Shown: piece after piece, positions 47,264 through 60,500 of the stretch
How the letters are laid out: the number at the start of each line of letters is the position of its first letter
Position numbering within the stretch: position 1 is the stretch's first letter
From: Liquidambar formosana
Taxonomy: Eukaryota; Streptophyta; Magnoliopsida; Saxifragales; Altingiaceae
Assembly (NCBI GenBank): GCA_039720395.1
Contig: CM077833.1
Span: forward strand, 19,839,133 to 19,903,132
Direction: 5' to 3'
Length of the DNA: 64,000 nt
Program-made: the position numbers and the translations under genes
Notes under the pieces: generated by a model
Databases searched by the model: none
Told to the model about the DNA's origin: nothing
What the model saw: only the letters and a program-made list of their open reading frames with translations

Positions 47264-49076
47264 TAATCATAAAAAATATGTCACTACTTGTTTTTGAGAG
47301 ATAAAATAATAAATCATCTTAAAAGAAGGATTCAGTCAACAGGTAATTTTTTTTCTCCTATGAGGTAAAAGAATATATGTATCAAACCTTGCTTGTGATA
47401 ATGAACCTGCACAACCCTACACAACAAATTGATGAAAAATCACATAATAATCTTGCAAGATTGGTGCTAAATTTTGAGCCTAAAGCTTTTGACTTCAGAT
47501 ATCAAAACAACTATTCAACATCAATCCCCAAAAGATATGTTTGGATTCAATAGAAGTTGTTGTTAATTTTGAAAAAAAAAAATTAAAGATCATAAGTAAA
47601 AAGTTTTCGATTTGTCGAAAGGTATTTGATTGATTGATGGAAACACAATCAATTGATTTCGTGGGTGTGTTTTTTTTTTTTTTTTTTTGTTAGTTTTCAA
47701 TCCATGTTTGATGGATCTTGCCAACAAATTGAAGAGCAACGCAAAGATATCTAGATTACGTGATTTGTGTAAAGATATTCGGAAATATTTGATTCATTTG
47801 AAGGGAAGACTTTAATACTTAAAGATATATTTAAGGACTAATTTTTTCCTAAGTGGAGGGGTCTGATGTAGAACAGAACCAGACAATTTAAAACCGTGGG
47901 AAGACTTTTATTATTATCTTGTAATCATTGTTTTTTAATGGTTTGAAGCTTCGTTTTATGGTTTTAACAATCAAATTTGAGTACTTAAGGATAATAGTAG
48001 GAATAGGTCAATTCTAAAAGGTTTCTCTAGACTCAAGGAATCCTTTTAGTGAATTCTAGGGTTATTTCATTTTGGAGACTGTGATTTTCATTTTTGTTAT
48101 TCCACCACATCAATATTATTTCCACTACTTCATATTTATCGACTATCGAGATCATTTTTTATATTAATTAAAAAATCCCTAAAATTAAATAAAAGAATTA
48201 AATTCATCCTCCTCGCTGCATTTGATAACTTAGGGCAGCAATTATTACCCAAATGCTTATATTCGGTGCATATTTTATATTTCTATCACTAGTAAATAGG
48301 AAGTTTAGGTATACTACTACGAAATTCAGGGTTTTTTATTCTCATTAGGTATAAACAGTTATATGAACAAAAATTGATTTATTTGGAACCATCTTCCTCC
48401 GTATATTCTAGACTTTCTATGCATGACCGCAACGCTTCAATTGATATGACACTTACACTTTTGAAATTACAGCCACAATGAAAATTTTTCAAAATGAAAA
48501 GGAATAGTGATAAGCTAGCACTTAGCAGCGTGGATTAGACAAGGAAAGTCAGCTTGAATGCCATTCCTCTCCACTTGATGGCATGGTGGAGGGTGACATT
48601 TAAATAGGGAGGACCACAATGGCTGCTATCTCCCATGTTTGGACCCCATCTGGGAATCATATATATTGGCTGTTTTGGGTCTTCAAGGTCAGATCAGGTC
48701 AGTCAAAATGGCCCAAACTGAGTAATGTAAAAGCTAAGCTGGGGACGAACAGATCCAAAGGGGCAGACAATGTCAAATGGCCATATCCGCAGGCAAAGGG
48801 GACCCGAGGTTTGGACAAAAGAAAAATTTGTCCAAAACTCCACACCATTATTTTCCAAGTTGGATGGGTCACAAAGATCAATCACCATCCTAGCCACTAG
48901 CATGTTGGACATAGTCTTCATGATCGACTTCCTTGAGCCCCAATTTTTGACCCTCTTTGGCCTTTTATTTCAAACTTACTCCACTGGCCAATTTGGTGAT
49001 AATTAATAACCATCATGTCACCGTTTTTTTTCCTTCACCAATTCAAAGAGCATGGAGATTAATTACCATGGAGTCA
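47264..49076. other. AT-rich intergenic DNA
   Basis: A T18-type run is present near 47670. No supported gene; the open stretches around 48619-49006 overlap in several frames on both strands and have no family resemblance. Confidence 0.45.
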
Positions 49077-49288
49077 CTCAATTCATTGGGCATAGAGAGA
49101 AATCTTGTCTTATGTGAAAATACGGTGCCACGTATTACATTGTTTATAATTAACCGAAAAGTCTTAGTTATTAGATGGAGGCTCAATTCATTGGGCATAG
49201 AGAGAGAAATCTTATCTTATGTGAAAATACAGTGCCACGTATTACATTGTTCATAATTAACCGAAAAGTCTTAGTTAGTAGATGAAGG
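49077..49288. repeat. Tandem duplication, 105-bp unit
   Basis: Units start at 49077 and 49182 with ctcaattcattgggcatag and share tgccacgtattacattgtt and ataattaaccgaaaagtctt. Differences are few (an extra ga, g/a at two sites, t/c at one), so the duplication is recent. Confidence 0.9.
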
Positions 49289-50484
49289 GACCAAACGTGT
49301 ATGAGACGTTATATCAAATTCGATATTTAATCAATGTGGGATGTGGTCCAATAATATACAACTTTGCTTTAAATAATTAAGCTTTTAAGTTTACTTTGAA
49401 GCAAAACTTTTATGTAACTAAAATAGTATCACAAACCAATAAAAATAAAGTAAAATAAGATTGTCAAAATACTTTTTTAACCCCACAATCCTCTATTTCG
49501 AGTTACTCCTATTACACGATGGAGGTTACTTTGGTAAAGTCAAGTTTTCTGGCATCAACAATTAGAGTTAAAGAAGTAGAGGTTTAGGTTGAGGTTTTAC
49601 TTTATGGGAAATTGATTTGTTTGTCTTTACTTTCTTCACTTCAGCTTTATAATAGTAGGCTCTGTTAAATATAAATATAATAAGTTGAACAGCGACCGGA
49701 TGACACTAACCCACCTATAATGCTGCGATTAGTCAAATAAAAATATATGCTTTAGTTTGACTGTGGAATTTTTTTAATTAATTCCCATTTGCAGGTACAA
49801 GTGGAGATTTGGGGTTGAGGGAAGAACAAATCAAGCAAGTTCTTTGTCAATAATTTATTAATTTTTAACCAAATAAATAAATAAATGCTTTGGTAAAACA
49901 TTGGTTGGCCGTGTTGCACATCACGCAGCGGCGGCGGGGTAAAAGATCAAATTTGTTTTGAGATTAAGCACGTGAAGCCGTGAAGGGTCGATTCGACTAA
50001 AAACAAGATTTCATTACCACTAACCCTAGTGGTCTAGTCCGTTATCTCTTCACACTTACGAAACGGGTTTGGATTTGGTGTTATTACAACATCGTATTTT
50101 GCATTATTATATTATTGATGTGTTATCAATCACGCGATTATATACAATGAATGCATGATCGCATGACTAGCAATACATCAATTATACTATCACGAACAGT
50201 ATGGTGCTGTTCCTACACCAAACCCTTTCTCCTTACAAAACACGAGTTTTGTTGGGGGAAGGGTTACCCACGTTGTGTACTCAATGGGCTTACAGCTCTC
50301 CTCAAGACCCAAATTAATATATACTCTCCTATCTTGGTAGATTAAGACTGACGATACACGCAAATTAAGAAAATTTATTAATGCTTGACTTGTCACTTAT
50401 TAAGTTATTTGTTTCAAAAATACCCTTCTCCTTCTTGGGATTTGGTTGTTTTTAAAAATAATTCCTAGGGAGAATGACGAAATG
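49289..50484. other. Intergenic DNA, no gene seen
   Basis: AT-rich; no coding or RNA gene is supported. Confidence 0.45.
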
Positions 50485-51103
50485 ATAGGGTTAAAATAAA
50501 AGTAACTCCAAATAAATGATCAAATCCCTCTTATTCCATTTAAAATGATAGTAATGAACTTTAATCCCTAAAACAAAGAATCTACCATATACCATTTTAT
50601 AAAAACCAACCTGCCCTCCTTATTTTTTATTTTTTTTATCCCACCTAAATACCCTTCTCACATTAAACTCATCTCTTCTCTCCTAATTTAAAAGTCTCAA
50701 AATATAATTCAAAAAAACCGATCATATATATATTTTTCAACTAAAATAATAATATATACATTTCGATTTGAATTTTTTTTTCCCACGGCTGGGTATGTAA
50801 ATTAAATTTAAATCATACTTTTCAATAAGCAATGAAAAAAAAAAAAACAAGCATAGAGAATCACTATTTTTTATCTTTCTCAACACATAGTAGAAATATT
50901 ATTTAAGTTTTATTTAATAAGGAGAGATAAGAACAATCTAATGGGATTTGGGTAGGGTAAAAAAAGAATTTTTTTTACTAAAATGATATAATGGACATTT
51001 GACCTAAATCCCCTCTTTTTGGAATTAAAATTCATTATTACCACTTTGAAAGAAATATGAGAGTTTTACTCCTGTTTTAAAGATTACTTTCATTTTGACC
51101 TAT
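50485..51103. mobile_element. Inverted-repeat element of about 0.6 kb
   Basis: The left end tagggttaaaataaaagtaa pairs with the right end (rc) taggtcaaaatgaaagtaat. Further inside, aatgatagtaatgaacttta pairs with (rc) gtggtaataatgaattttaa. Non-coding. The target duplication is unresolved, so the superfamily is unknown and the ends are approximate. Confidence 0.55.
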
Positions 51104-51201
51104 TGTTTTGTTATTTTTCCTAATTCTTAAAATAACAAAAGGTAGTATAGAAAATTCAAAAATTTATGACTTGACTTTTCAAAAAAAAAAAAAAAAAAGT
51201 A

Positions 51202-51493
51202 CTCCACTATTTGAAATTGATTGTCTTGTTTGAAAAAACATATTTTTAAAGGAATCTTTCTTAAATACTTTTAAATCCACCTTCATGCTTTAATCTTCTA
51301 ATTTTGCCCTCCAGTGTGGTACAATCATTAGTTGAATTTCTTTTATTCATATCATGTAAATAATATCACGAGTGAGTATTTTTAAATTTTGATCGAAATG
51401 AAGTCTTGACTTTTTTATTATGAGAATAATTTTTTAACGGCTCAAAATGAAAAGGAAGAGTGGAAGATGATAAATATGAAATGGAAGGAGCAG
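51202..51493. mobile_element. Possible degenerate Stowaway-like MITE
   Basis: 292 bp between TA dinucleotides (51200-51201 and 51494-51495). The left end ctccactatttgaaattg partly matches the inverse of the right end, (rc) ctgctccttccatttcat. Divergence is high, so confidence is low. Confidence 0.4.
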
Positions 51494-51879
51494 TAAAAAT
51501 GACCTATATTTACGGAAGGGAGGGAGACAATACACGTGATGTTTGGCTGCATCCCAACTCAACGGTTGTATATACAGAGACCCCATATGTGGCCACACCT
51601 CGGTTGGTCAAGTCTTCTAGATAGGCCTTAATTAGGAATGCAGCTGCATCGGATGCTGTGAGGAGAAAATCTATATAAATACCTAATTTAGTAGGTGAAA
51701 AGTCCAAATGTATGTATGGACTCAGATCAAATCTAATATTTGACTAATTTAAGATGTGGGATTTAATTCCTAACAAATGTTAGTTTGTATATGCCACACA
51801 AAATGTTGTGTGCCTCCCTCTCTCTCTTATTTATTTATTTATTTTTTATTATTATTTTTTTTTCATAGGTCAAGGAGAG

Positions 51880-52263
51880 GGAAAATTACAGTTTCACCCT
51901 CAAAACTTTTACTAAAAAACATTTTACAACATTTTAGTTTTTTTTTTTCAAATACTATGACTCTTTTATATTTGGTCAATGTATATAATTCTTACCGCGT
52001 TAATGGAAGCAATTTTATGATTGTATCGTTATCATGTTGGTTAAAATGATGAAATTATATCATTATTAGGGAATTTTCGTCTTAAAAATGCTACAAGTAG
52101 GTCACGTGCAATCATTTTTCATAAAAAAATAGATAGTTGAATGATAGAATAATACAAGGTGTTATTTTCTACAACATTAGGGGGTCAAAATGTTTGAAAA
52201 CATATTAGAAGCGTGCAAAAATGTTTCTGAGTAAAAGTTTGAAGGGTGAAATTATAATTTTCC
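51880..52263. mobile_element. TIR element with ends of about 50 bp
   Basis: The left end ggaaaattacagtttcaccc and the right end (rc) ggaaaattataatttcaccc pair, and matching continues through caaaacttttact / caaacttttact and aacatttt. Length is 384 bp, non-coding. The flanking 9-mers do not match, so the class (Mutator-like or other) is open. Confidence 0.7.
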
Positions 52264-52846
52264 TCTTTTGAACAGTTTTTTTATTATTAATTAGGTTAAC
52301 ACAAACAAATACAATTTCAACACACACATGCACCCGCGATTAGCTGAATCCATAAAAGGGATTCCTAGTGTAACTCATACGTTAAATCGAGTTTGAGTTA
52401 CGCGAAAATTAAGTAGAAAAGTGGTTTAAAATTTTAAAAGACATAATGATAACTGGGATCTGATAAGTCTCATTCTGCATGACACCAATCATGATTGCCA
52501 AAGAGAACATTGAATCAGGCATGCCGTAGGTTTAAAGGGTATGGGTGTTTTTTTGTTGTTTTGGGAATGTATGATTAAGCACAGCCCATGCAAGACCAAA
52601 AAAAACCTCACAGCCGAAAAGAGTGAACCCTGTAGGTGCTTTATTAAACAGCTGCATCAACAAAAGGGGATTCTTAGCCGCGGCAATTCTCTCACCCTTT
52701 TTACCATAACTCACTCGTCGGCAAAAGTCATAGTTGGTGTTTGTGTGTGTGTCTCTCTCTCTCTCTCTGCCCCTCTCTCTCTCTCGTGCCATAATCGAAT
52801 CGTTGTCCAACTTGGACGTGAAGGGTCCCAATCAACAACCCACTAT

Positions 52847-52880
<34 letters not shown>

Positions 52881-54355
52881 AAGCTTGATGGAATTCAGAA
52901 GCAGCTGAGAGCCTGAGACGGTGCGTGCATGAGGTCGTGATTCCGGTGAGAAGGTTGTTTTTGACTTCCTTTAATTACTAATGGCGGCTGACTTTGCTGG
53001 CATGTCGGCTGGGAGATTGTTGCCTTTTTAAATCTTTTGGATTAGATATGCTTCTACCATCAATAATGAAAATAAATCACTCTGCCTTCAATTCCCACCC
53101 CATGGTGGGAAGTGGCAAATGCCAAGTGGAATGTGTGGGGGGGGGGGGGGTGGGAACCAGACCTTTACAGCTCGTCCCACAAATTTTGCATGCAACATGT
53201 GTGACATTAATTGGCCAAATGCATCCCCTTCCAGTTGGTTTTTCATGATCTTTTATTGATTGGATTTGATAATATTTTGCAAAAATGGTTTGAATTGGAC
53301 AAAAGAAATGGACTAGTCTTTTAAAACCTTATCTTAGCTTCTTTCCAAAGCATTAATCCTTATTTTACTATTGTTCTCAATAGTACTTATACTATAAATT
53401 GAGATTATACTCTATGCATAGATGGGTTGTTCTATAATAGAACCCTACAACCCCATATATATATATTGTATATGCTCTATTCCGTGCAAAGGGTTTGGTC
53501 TTTTTCTTTCAATTCACTAAAGTCTAATCTAATATGTATTATATTGATATTAAAAATCCAGCACGTGTTGATGACCTTCGATCTTTATGCACGTATATTG
53601 TAATATTTCTTTGTGAAATGCTACTAAATTTAAATGGTTCAAGAAGGATGAAAAGTTCATTGTCACGAAGCTGATTACATTATCAGAAATGAAATGAAAG
53701 AATTAATTGCTGCTTCAAATTTCAAATTTGGGTAATGCCTTTGTTTTTTTTTTTTTTTTCTTTTTCCTTTCTTCTTCTTCTTTTGCATGTGGCTAAATGT
53801 TTGACTCTCATAGGAATTCATTATACTTGGCGAAAAGAAATAAGAAAAATTCAAATCAAGGGTGATCGATTTGCAAATGGTCTTAAACTAAGTAGTCAAA
53901 CGAAATATTTCAACTGTCCATTGGCCTATTGCTAACCTACTGGATGATATTTGAAAGTTGACTACGAGTTTGATGGAATTAAATTTTATCATAGGTAAAA
54001 TAAAAAATTTAAAAAAAAAAAATGGTCTCCATGCATTTCTAATTAAGGGCACAGCCTTCATGCACTATGAACTTCAAAAAATAAAATATAATAAAGGTAA
54101 TTTTAAACTAAGTAAGACGATCGAGGAGTGGATAGATGGTGGCCACATGAACTTTTTTCGTATGTTTGAAATACCTTTTTCTTTCTTTCTTTCTTTCTTT
54201 TTTTTTTCACACGCAAAGAGCTTAGATAAAAATCAAAACGGTAATATAAGTCTATCTTCGTCGACAAACAAAAGTATTTATCAAAAAAAAAAAAATGGCA
54301 TATGAAAATGAAAAAAGGAGGCCCGTATAATTCATTGCAAAATTTTTGATTAACG
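52264..54355. other. Intergenic DNA with GA/CT and G-rich tracts
   Basis: Contains a GT/CT microsatellite at about 52738-52784, a (GA)n tract at 52847-52870 running into a G tract, a 14-base G run at 53137-53150, and T-rich runs near 53743 and 54190. The short frame MAADFAG at 52981 ends after 16 codons and is not supported as a gene. Confidence 0.5.
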
Positions 54356-54363
54356 ATTAGATG

Positions 54364-54654
54364 CAGTGGTGGAGCCAGACCATTAGTCTTGCGAGGTCAA
54401 GATTTAAGACTAATGATAAATATTTTGAATTTTTTTTTTCAATGACAAATAATAATAGAATTTTGTTCTTTAATTTTGTATAGGATAGAAAAATTATTTT
54501 AAAAAATAAAATAATCAAACTCATCAATTTTTTGAGGAGTTAAATAAAAAATTGGTAGGTCAAATTTTTAGATACTCATAATTTTATTCAAGAAAAAGAA
54601 AAAAAAAATATTCAAGGGGTCAATTGCCCCCGACCCCTCTTCCCTCTACGATTG
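54364..54654. mobile_element. dTph1-sized hAT element, degenerate
   Basis: 291 bp, close to the 284 bp of petunia dTph1. The left end CAGTGGTGGAGCCAGA resembles the dTph1 terminus and the right end (ctctacgattg) is a decayed inverse. The 8-bp flanks are ATTAGATG (54356-54363) and ATTAGGTG (54655-54662), one mismatch. Non-coding. Confidence 0.7.
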
Positions 54655-54662
54655 ATTAGGTG

Positions 54663-57211
54663 TTTCTCAAATTCTACTCCTTATGAGATTTCAACATAAA
54701 ATGCATTTTTTAATGACTTGTGTATTTATATTAACAAGGAAAATGATTTTTATGAGGATCAAAACAATGACCTCTAAAAAAAATACATCTAGGATTTTTC
54801 CCCACACGACCAACCCATGAGAACAACAATAAAAATAAAGCAAAAATGTTTGCCAATTACATGAGATGCAAAAGACGGTGGTTTTGCCGCATTCTTTGGC
54901 AAAATATCCGCCACAAAATTTGCGCCGATGACAAAAACTGTAGCCAGATTTGAGAGGCTAGCAATCCCAAAGCAGATTTAATTGGTTGAGCTAGTTGTGT
55001 ATCTGCTTTTTACAGTCACTCCATTAATTGCCCCTTGTTTTTCATGTTTGTTTCTTGTTTTTCTTTGGTCTTTTTTGAAACCCTCGTTTTGGACTAAAGC
55101 CTCATTAGGTAGGGAAGTCCCTGACCACACAAATGGGTACTCATCAGTCCCTTTCAAATTTCTCAGAGCCAAAAGCTTCAATCTGACAAATGCATGTATG
55201 GGTCTGCTGCTCTCCTACAGTCCTACTTTGTGCGATGGGATGGGATGGGATGGGCTGGGTGCATGTGGTCAAGGCAGACATCATAACTAAGGAACGCACA
55301 CGTGTACGGACCTGATTGACTTTGATGAGGTTAAAGGTCCACCGTTTCGTCCGATGAAAAAAACTACCATGTAATTATGATACGATTATATGATACGGTT
55401 GCTTAATATGGTATTATAAGTTAATAAAAGATAAATAAAATAAAATTATAAGATCATTTTTTAGCTTTATAATTTCATTTTTCTTCTCTCTTAGGACCCC
55501 GTGAAACATGAAAGACTCACTCCGTCCAATGTCATATTATGGGGTTCTCCTTTCATGTCATAAATGGAAGAACAGCTAGAATGTGATCACCCTACCAGTA
55601 TTACATAGTAGCATCCCCCAAAGCACCCACTGTACCGTTTGGATATTAGAATTTTTCAAAGATTCCACATATAAAGTTTTAATATCTCGTATGATCTGAT
55701 CGCATCGAATAATTGATGCATAATGAATCTATTTTAACATATTTTTAATTAAATTTATTATAATAAAATTGACAGGATGATAAAAACAACTCCTTGTGGC
55801 ATTTATTTTAGCAACGTAATCAAATTCTACTAAAACAAAAATATAAATAAATAAAAAATTGAGAGTTGATAGAAAGTGGGGTAGGTTGCCTTCTTAGCAG
55901 CCTTTCCCTGTTTGAATTCAAGGGGTGGGTTGTCCTCTTGGCAGCCCTATCTTTTTTGAATTCAAAGAGTGCCTCACCTTATCCCTAAAAGAACATACTG
56001 GAGAGAGAGAGAGAGAGAGACATGAGAGAGAGAGAGACATGAAATCACCCTGTTTGGGTAATGTTGGTTGGTGGTGGTTGGACCCGTCGCCCTTTCCGCG
56101 TGGCCGTCCCTTTTCTTGTCTTCTTCCGATGCTGCCCTACCTTTTGACCTTTGTTTTTTTTTCCATGGATAGCTGTTTGGTCACGGGTGTAGGATATTCC
56201 ACCGTCCATATGACAGTGGCACAGCATTCCCACTCAACACATTTCACTTTGCTTTAACTAACTCATCGTCCACATAATGATAATAACGAAAAGTGATACA
56301 GCATTTTTATTTTTATTTTTATTTTTTTTGCTCAGTGAGTGACATAGCAAGCATGTTAAATACTAGAGCAGGGTCTTCCCATCCCAAGTAAGGGCACGGG
56401 GCACCAAGGTAAAATCTGCAAAGGGTAATTAGCTGACCCACCCATCTCAATTCGGGGAATTGGAGCCTTGGCGGGCATGGCTCCTACCCTCCTAGAAGCA
56501 TCAGGCTGGTTCCAACCATCCAGCTTCATACATTTACAGAGGGAAAATGCACAAGCTATTGGACAAATCCAATCACTCCTTTTACCATGACAATAACAAA
56601 TTAGAGATTTTTAGAAAAGTTGTACTGCTGCTTTGAAGAAGGCATGGATGAAGAGCTTCAGTTTTAAAATAAATAGAGTTTTAAAGATAGGAGTGTGAAT
56701 TCTGGAAAGAAACGAATGCTGGATTTACTCAAATGGATAAAGCTGTGTTGGATTTGTGAACAACTGGAACTTGGCCAAACCAGCATAGATTTAAGCTTAA
56801 TTGGCTGGGCGGCTAGTTGAGCTCCATTAAAGAATTTGCCCTAACTGTCTCAACCAAGCCCATCTTGAACAACCCAATACTCAATTGCACCTGTCTCGTC
56901 TGTAACCTTAGACCCTAGTTCATTTTCTCAAACATGGACGCAGGCAGTTGGACCATTTAATTCATCCTATAAAAGTTAAATTTATTAAAAAATTTTGAGA
57001 GAGTAATATGTTTTGGGAGTATTTCCTTCTCTATTTTTGCATAGTTCTTAGCCTTACAACCTGCCTATTCCTATTGTCCCCATTTTTCTGGATAGTAAAA
57101 CATTCGATAACAATATAACATTTCTTAGTACATGATTTAATTAACACATTATTATATGTTCAAGTTGAAAGCTACAGGATTATATGTTAAGTTGAAAGCT
57201 ATGTTAGACCA
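54663..57211. other. Intergenic DNA, no supported gene
   Basis: Contains a tggga short repeat near 55237-55255 and GA tracts at about 56001-56036. A GC-richer patch at about 56380-56530 is of unknown nature. No coding region is supported. Confidence 0.45.
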
Positions 57212-57358
57212 ACAGTCCGTGTACTTTTTTCTTTTTTTCTTTTTTTTTTTTTTTGGGTACAATCGGAGGGGATTGAATTCCTAACCTATCATAATCCTAC
57301 CTTTTCCCCACCCTCCCTCACCACTAGGCTAGCCCTAGTGACTTACAGTCCGTGTACT
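57212..57358 (-). mobile_element. tRNA-derived SINE with 14-bp target duplication
   Basis: The body 57226-57344 reads on the - strand as tagcctagtggt (A-box-like, 57320-57331), then ggttaggaattcaatccc (B-box-like, 57269-57286), then an A-rich tail. The duplication ACAGTCCGTGTACT is perfect (57212-57225 and 57345-57358). About 119 bp. Internal RNA polymerase III promoter boxes are what define tRNA-derived SINEs. It begins 190 bp downstream of the UBP stop codon and lies in the same orientation as that gene, so it may be transcribed within its 3' UTR. Confidence 0.85.
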
Positions 57359-57547
57359 CCGAGATGGATGTTCTTGCATAAAAATTTAGTCATATATATA
57401 TGAAAAATGATTGACAAAATAATGCCGGGTGAAAACTTTCAATAAAGCCACCGCAAGAGTACATTACATACAGCCCCTCCCCAACCCTAGCTCTTAAAAA
57501 AACTCTTATTTACCCATCTCTAAATCAGAACCTTTATCATAAAATAT

Positions 57548-60500
57548 TTAATCTGTTCTTTCCCTCGTTGATCTTCTACGAGCTACACCAAATTTTACAT
57601 TGTCAAAAGGGTTAACCCATCCTAATCTCTCTGAGTCAGTTTCCCTACAACTACTAATACTATCTAACTTTCTACAGTGTTTAGTCATGTCAGAATGCAA
57701 AAACGGAGTACTTCCCTTACCTTCTGAATCCTCCAGCCCGCTACCTCCACTACGTAGCCTTGCCCAGAGACCATCACCTTCCACAACCAAATCTGCATAA
57801 TCAGTCTGAGATCCAGTTGGTTCACGGGAATGCTCCTGATCAACAAGGGGTGAATGCCTCGAATACAACGGAGAGGAAGAGGAGGAAGAAGAAGTGTCAG
57901 AATCGGCCGAATTCCTCCAAGGGCTTTTCCAACTACGTCCTGAATCACCTAATATGCAATCAGAAAGGTCGTCAATGCTGGTAGAATCCCTAGTGCTCTC
58001 AGTGCTGCAGGAACCTTCATCAGAGCAGCTGCTAAAAAGGGAAAAACTGTCGCTAGATGAGTCTGCTTCAAAAATCGTTTCCATTGGGAGCCTCGAATAA
58101 GAAGATTCAAGGTTTGCCGGACCATCCAAAGGTATCGAAGATGGGTAGGACTGGAAAACACTTGGAACTGTGGAGGGGACTCCTAACTTGGATGAAGCAA
58201 TCTTAATCTTTGGATCCCGAGATAAACTGTTCCTTATTGATCTTGGGGCCCGTGGTGAGCACCTGTACGAAATTAAACTTTTAAACATATCACAAACAAG
58301 AAAACGGAAATGATGACCCAAGTCTTGCTCCTGAGATCTGTACCTCGTGTAAAGAAGCATGTATGCCCCTTTCTTTAAGACCCTTTCAAGTTCCACAGTT
58401 TTTACCTACCCAACCATGCAGCATCATAGTCAAGATTTCAGATTTCAGATGGTTCAAATGAAATGTTTCAGTAATGCAAAATTTTACAGAAAACAGGTCA
58501 ATCAGAGGAGGGAAAAAGTTGCCTACATTTTCTATCAGCTTTCAAATGGAGGCAATACACATGTTATCACCAGTAAAAGACAGAATCATCCCAGAAATAA
58601 GAAATGATAAGACACAAATACATGCATGCCAAGAGAAAACCAGGTGGTTCATTGATCATGGTGATCTTTCAAGATAAGAGGCATGTGTCCCAACAAGTTC
58701 ACCTTTCCAGACTTGTGTCCTAGGTGCCAGGATTCTGAAAGTGGACCACCGGAATTTAAGAAAAGGGTGCCCCAACCCTAATAAAGACTTCAAAGGTCCA
58801 CTTAACTGAGTGCAAAAATTTCCTCTAAAAATTACTAACACAGTGCTAGAAGCAACAACTTATGCAACAACAAAGCTTACCTCAAACTTCATAATTTGAC
58901 AATTAATTTGAATCCTTAATGATACAGTAATATAAGCCTTCCATTAGGGGGAAAGGTGGCAAATGTTTTCTGTTTAGTAAAATGAGTGAATGAACCCGAA
59001 GGGATATATGCAATAGCATAGATAACCAAAACCAAAAGGTAATGAACATGAAAGTGTGATCTTGGGAAAAATATAAAAATGAAACATGCTTGAATGCAGA
59101 TTGATAACAAATAAGAGCATACCGAGCTGTCGTCAATCTTGAACCACTTATTCTGATTATTCTTAACATAGCACACATAATGACCGGAAAATGCAGCATT
59201 CATGATATCCAGGTGGACCACCACTCCATAAAGCCTGTATATAGGTGATTTATCACTTGTCCCGCTCATATATGGGGCCAAGTTCAGGATCTCCGGGAAC
59301 TCTATTGACTTATTGAGCTTCCCAAATTTACCTGACTAAAAAATCATGAGCAGAAAACAAGCAATAAGAATCTGAAAAACAACATTATAAGTAAAACAAC
59401 ATCCTTAAAATTTCAAGAATTACCTGAAATCGCTTTAAAGCAATTGTAAGGACATTAGGAGCCTCCAATACTGTCAACTTCTTTTTGGCCTTCTCATAAG
59501 ATTTGCATCTAATTAAAAATACAATAAAGATTCAGGTAAATACATATAATCTAAACAACTAACATCCTAAAGAAAATAAAGAACTTTAGAAAGCGATAAA
59601 AGATTAGGCAAATTAAGGCAGAAGAGTGGGCACTCATGCAAAAGCAAATAAGAAACAGTGCCTACTACTTCAGAAGCCAAAATAATAATCTACAAAAATG
59701 CAGAATTAAAAGTGAAAATACATTAGGGTTCTCCAAACAACCCCACCCGACCCCAAATATATATACATATATATACAAATTGAAACATTTATAAGATCCA
59801 CTTCTTTTGGTAAATATAAACTTAAATTTAAATTTATTACCTTATTTTTTATTTTATTTTTTATAAAAAAGTTACAGTTCACACATGTAAAAGAATAGCT
59901 GCATCCAACCTGTTTACCCAGCATTATCAAATCCAAGGCATTCAGTCATTAATTATCTAAATATTCCTGATCTGTTCACTTCCCAATTTACAACAAAGAC
60001 GATTGTGCACCTCGCTGGGGATGTCTAAGTGGACGAAGATGTGCAAGTCATACACCGTTACAGGCTCATGCACAAGTGGAAAAGTGCCACTATGTTCATC
60101 ACGTCATGATGACTGTGAGAGCAAAAGCAGTGAACCTGATATTATCAAGTGCCAAGGATTGGATTCGCAAAATACAAAGTGTAGCGAACAAAATTCGCCA
60201 GTTTATTGCCAAGAAAGTTTTCTTGTTGAAATCTAATTGAACTAGTACATTAAGATCAAGTAATAAATCAACCATTAAATTTAAAGTAGCATTATTATAA
60301 TAAATAAATAAATAATTTAAAAAATGTAGAACATATCCTCACTTTATTATAAATAAATAAATAAAATTCAAATTTAAATTTAAAACAACCTGTAAGATGC
60401 TTTCAAGAGCTTTAAGAAATAAAGTGAACCGACCAACCTGTTACAACGGTACTTGTTTTCCCCATCCAAAATCTCAGTACGCGTAAATTGTCGAAGAGCC

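Noticed and set aside
52730..53000. GA/CT and agcagctgagagcc-type sequence considered as a microRNA precursor
   Set aside because: No match to a microRNA I recognise and no convincing hairpin outside the simple repeats.
56340..56570. GC-richer patch considered as a tRNA gene or SINE
   Set aside because: I could not find A and B boxes with proper spacing, a cloverleaf or a target duplication.
60003..60236. 77-codon open stretch on the plus strand
   Set aside because: It lies in a UBP intron on the opposite strand and has no family match.
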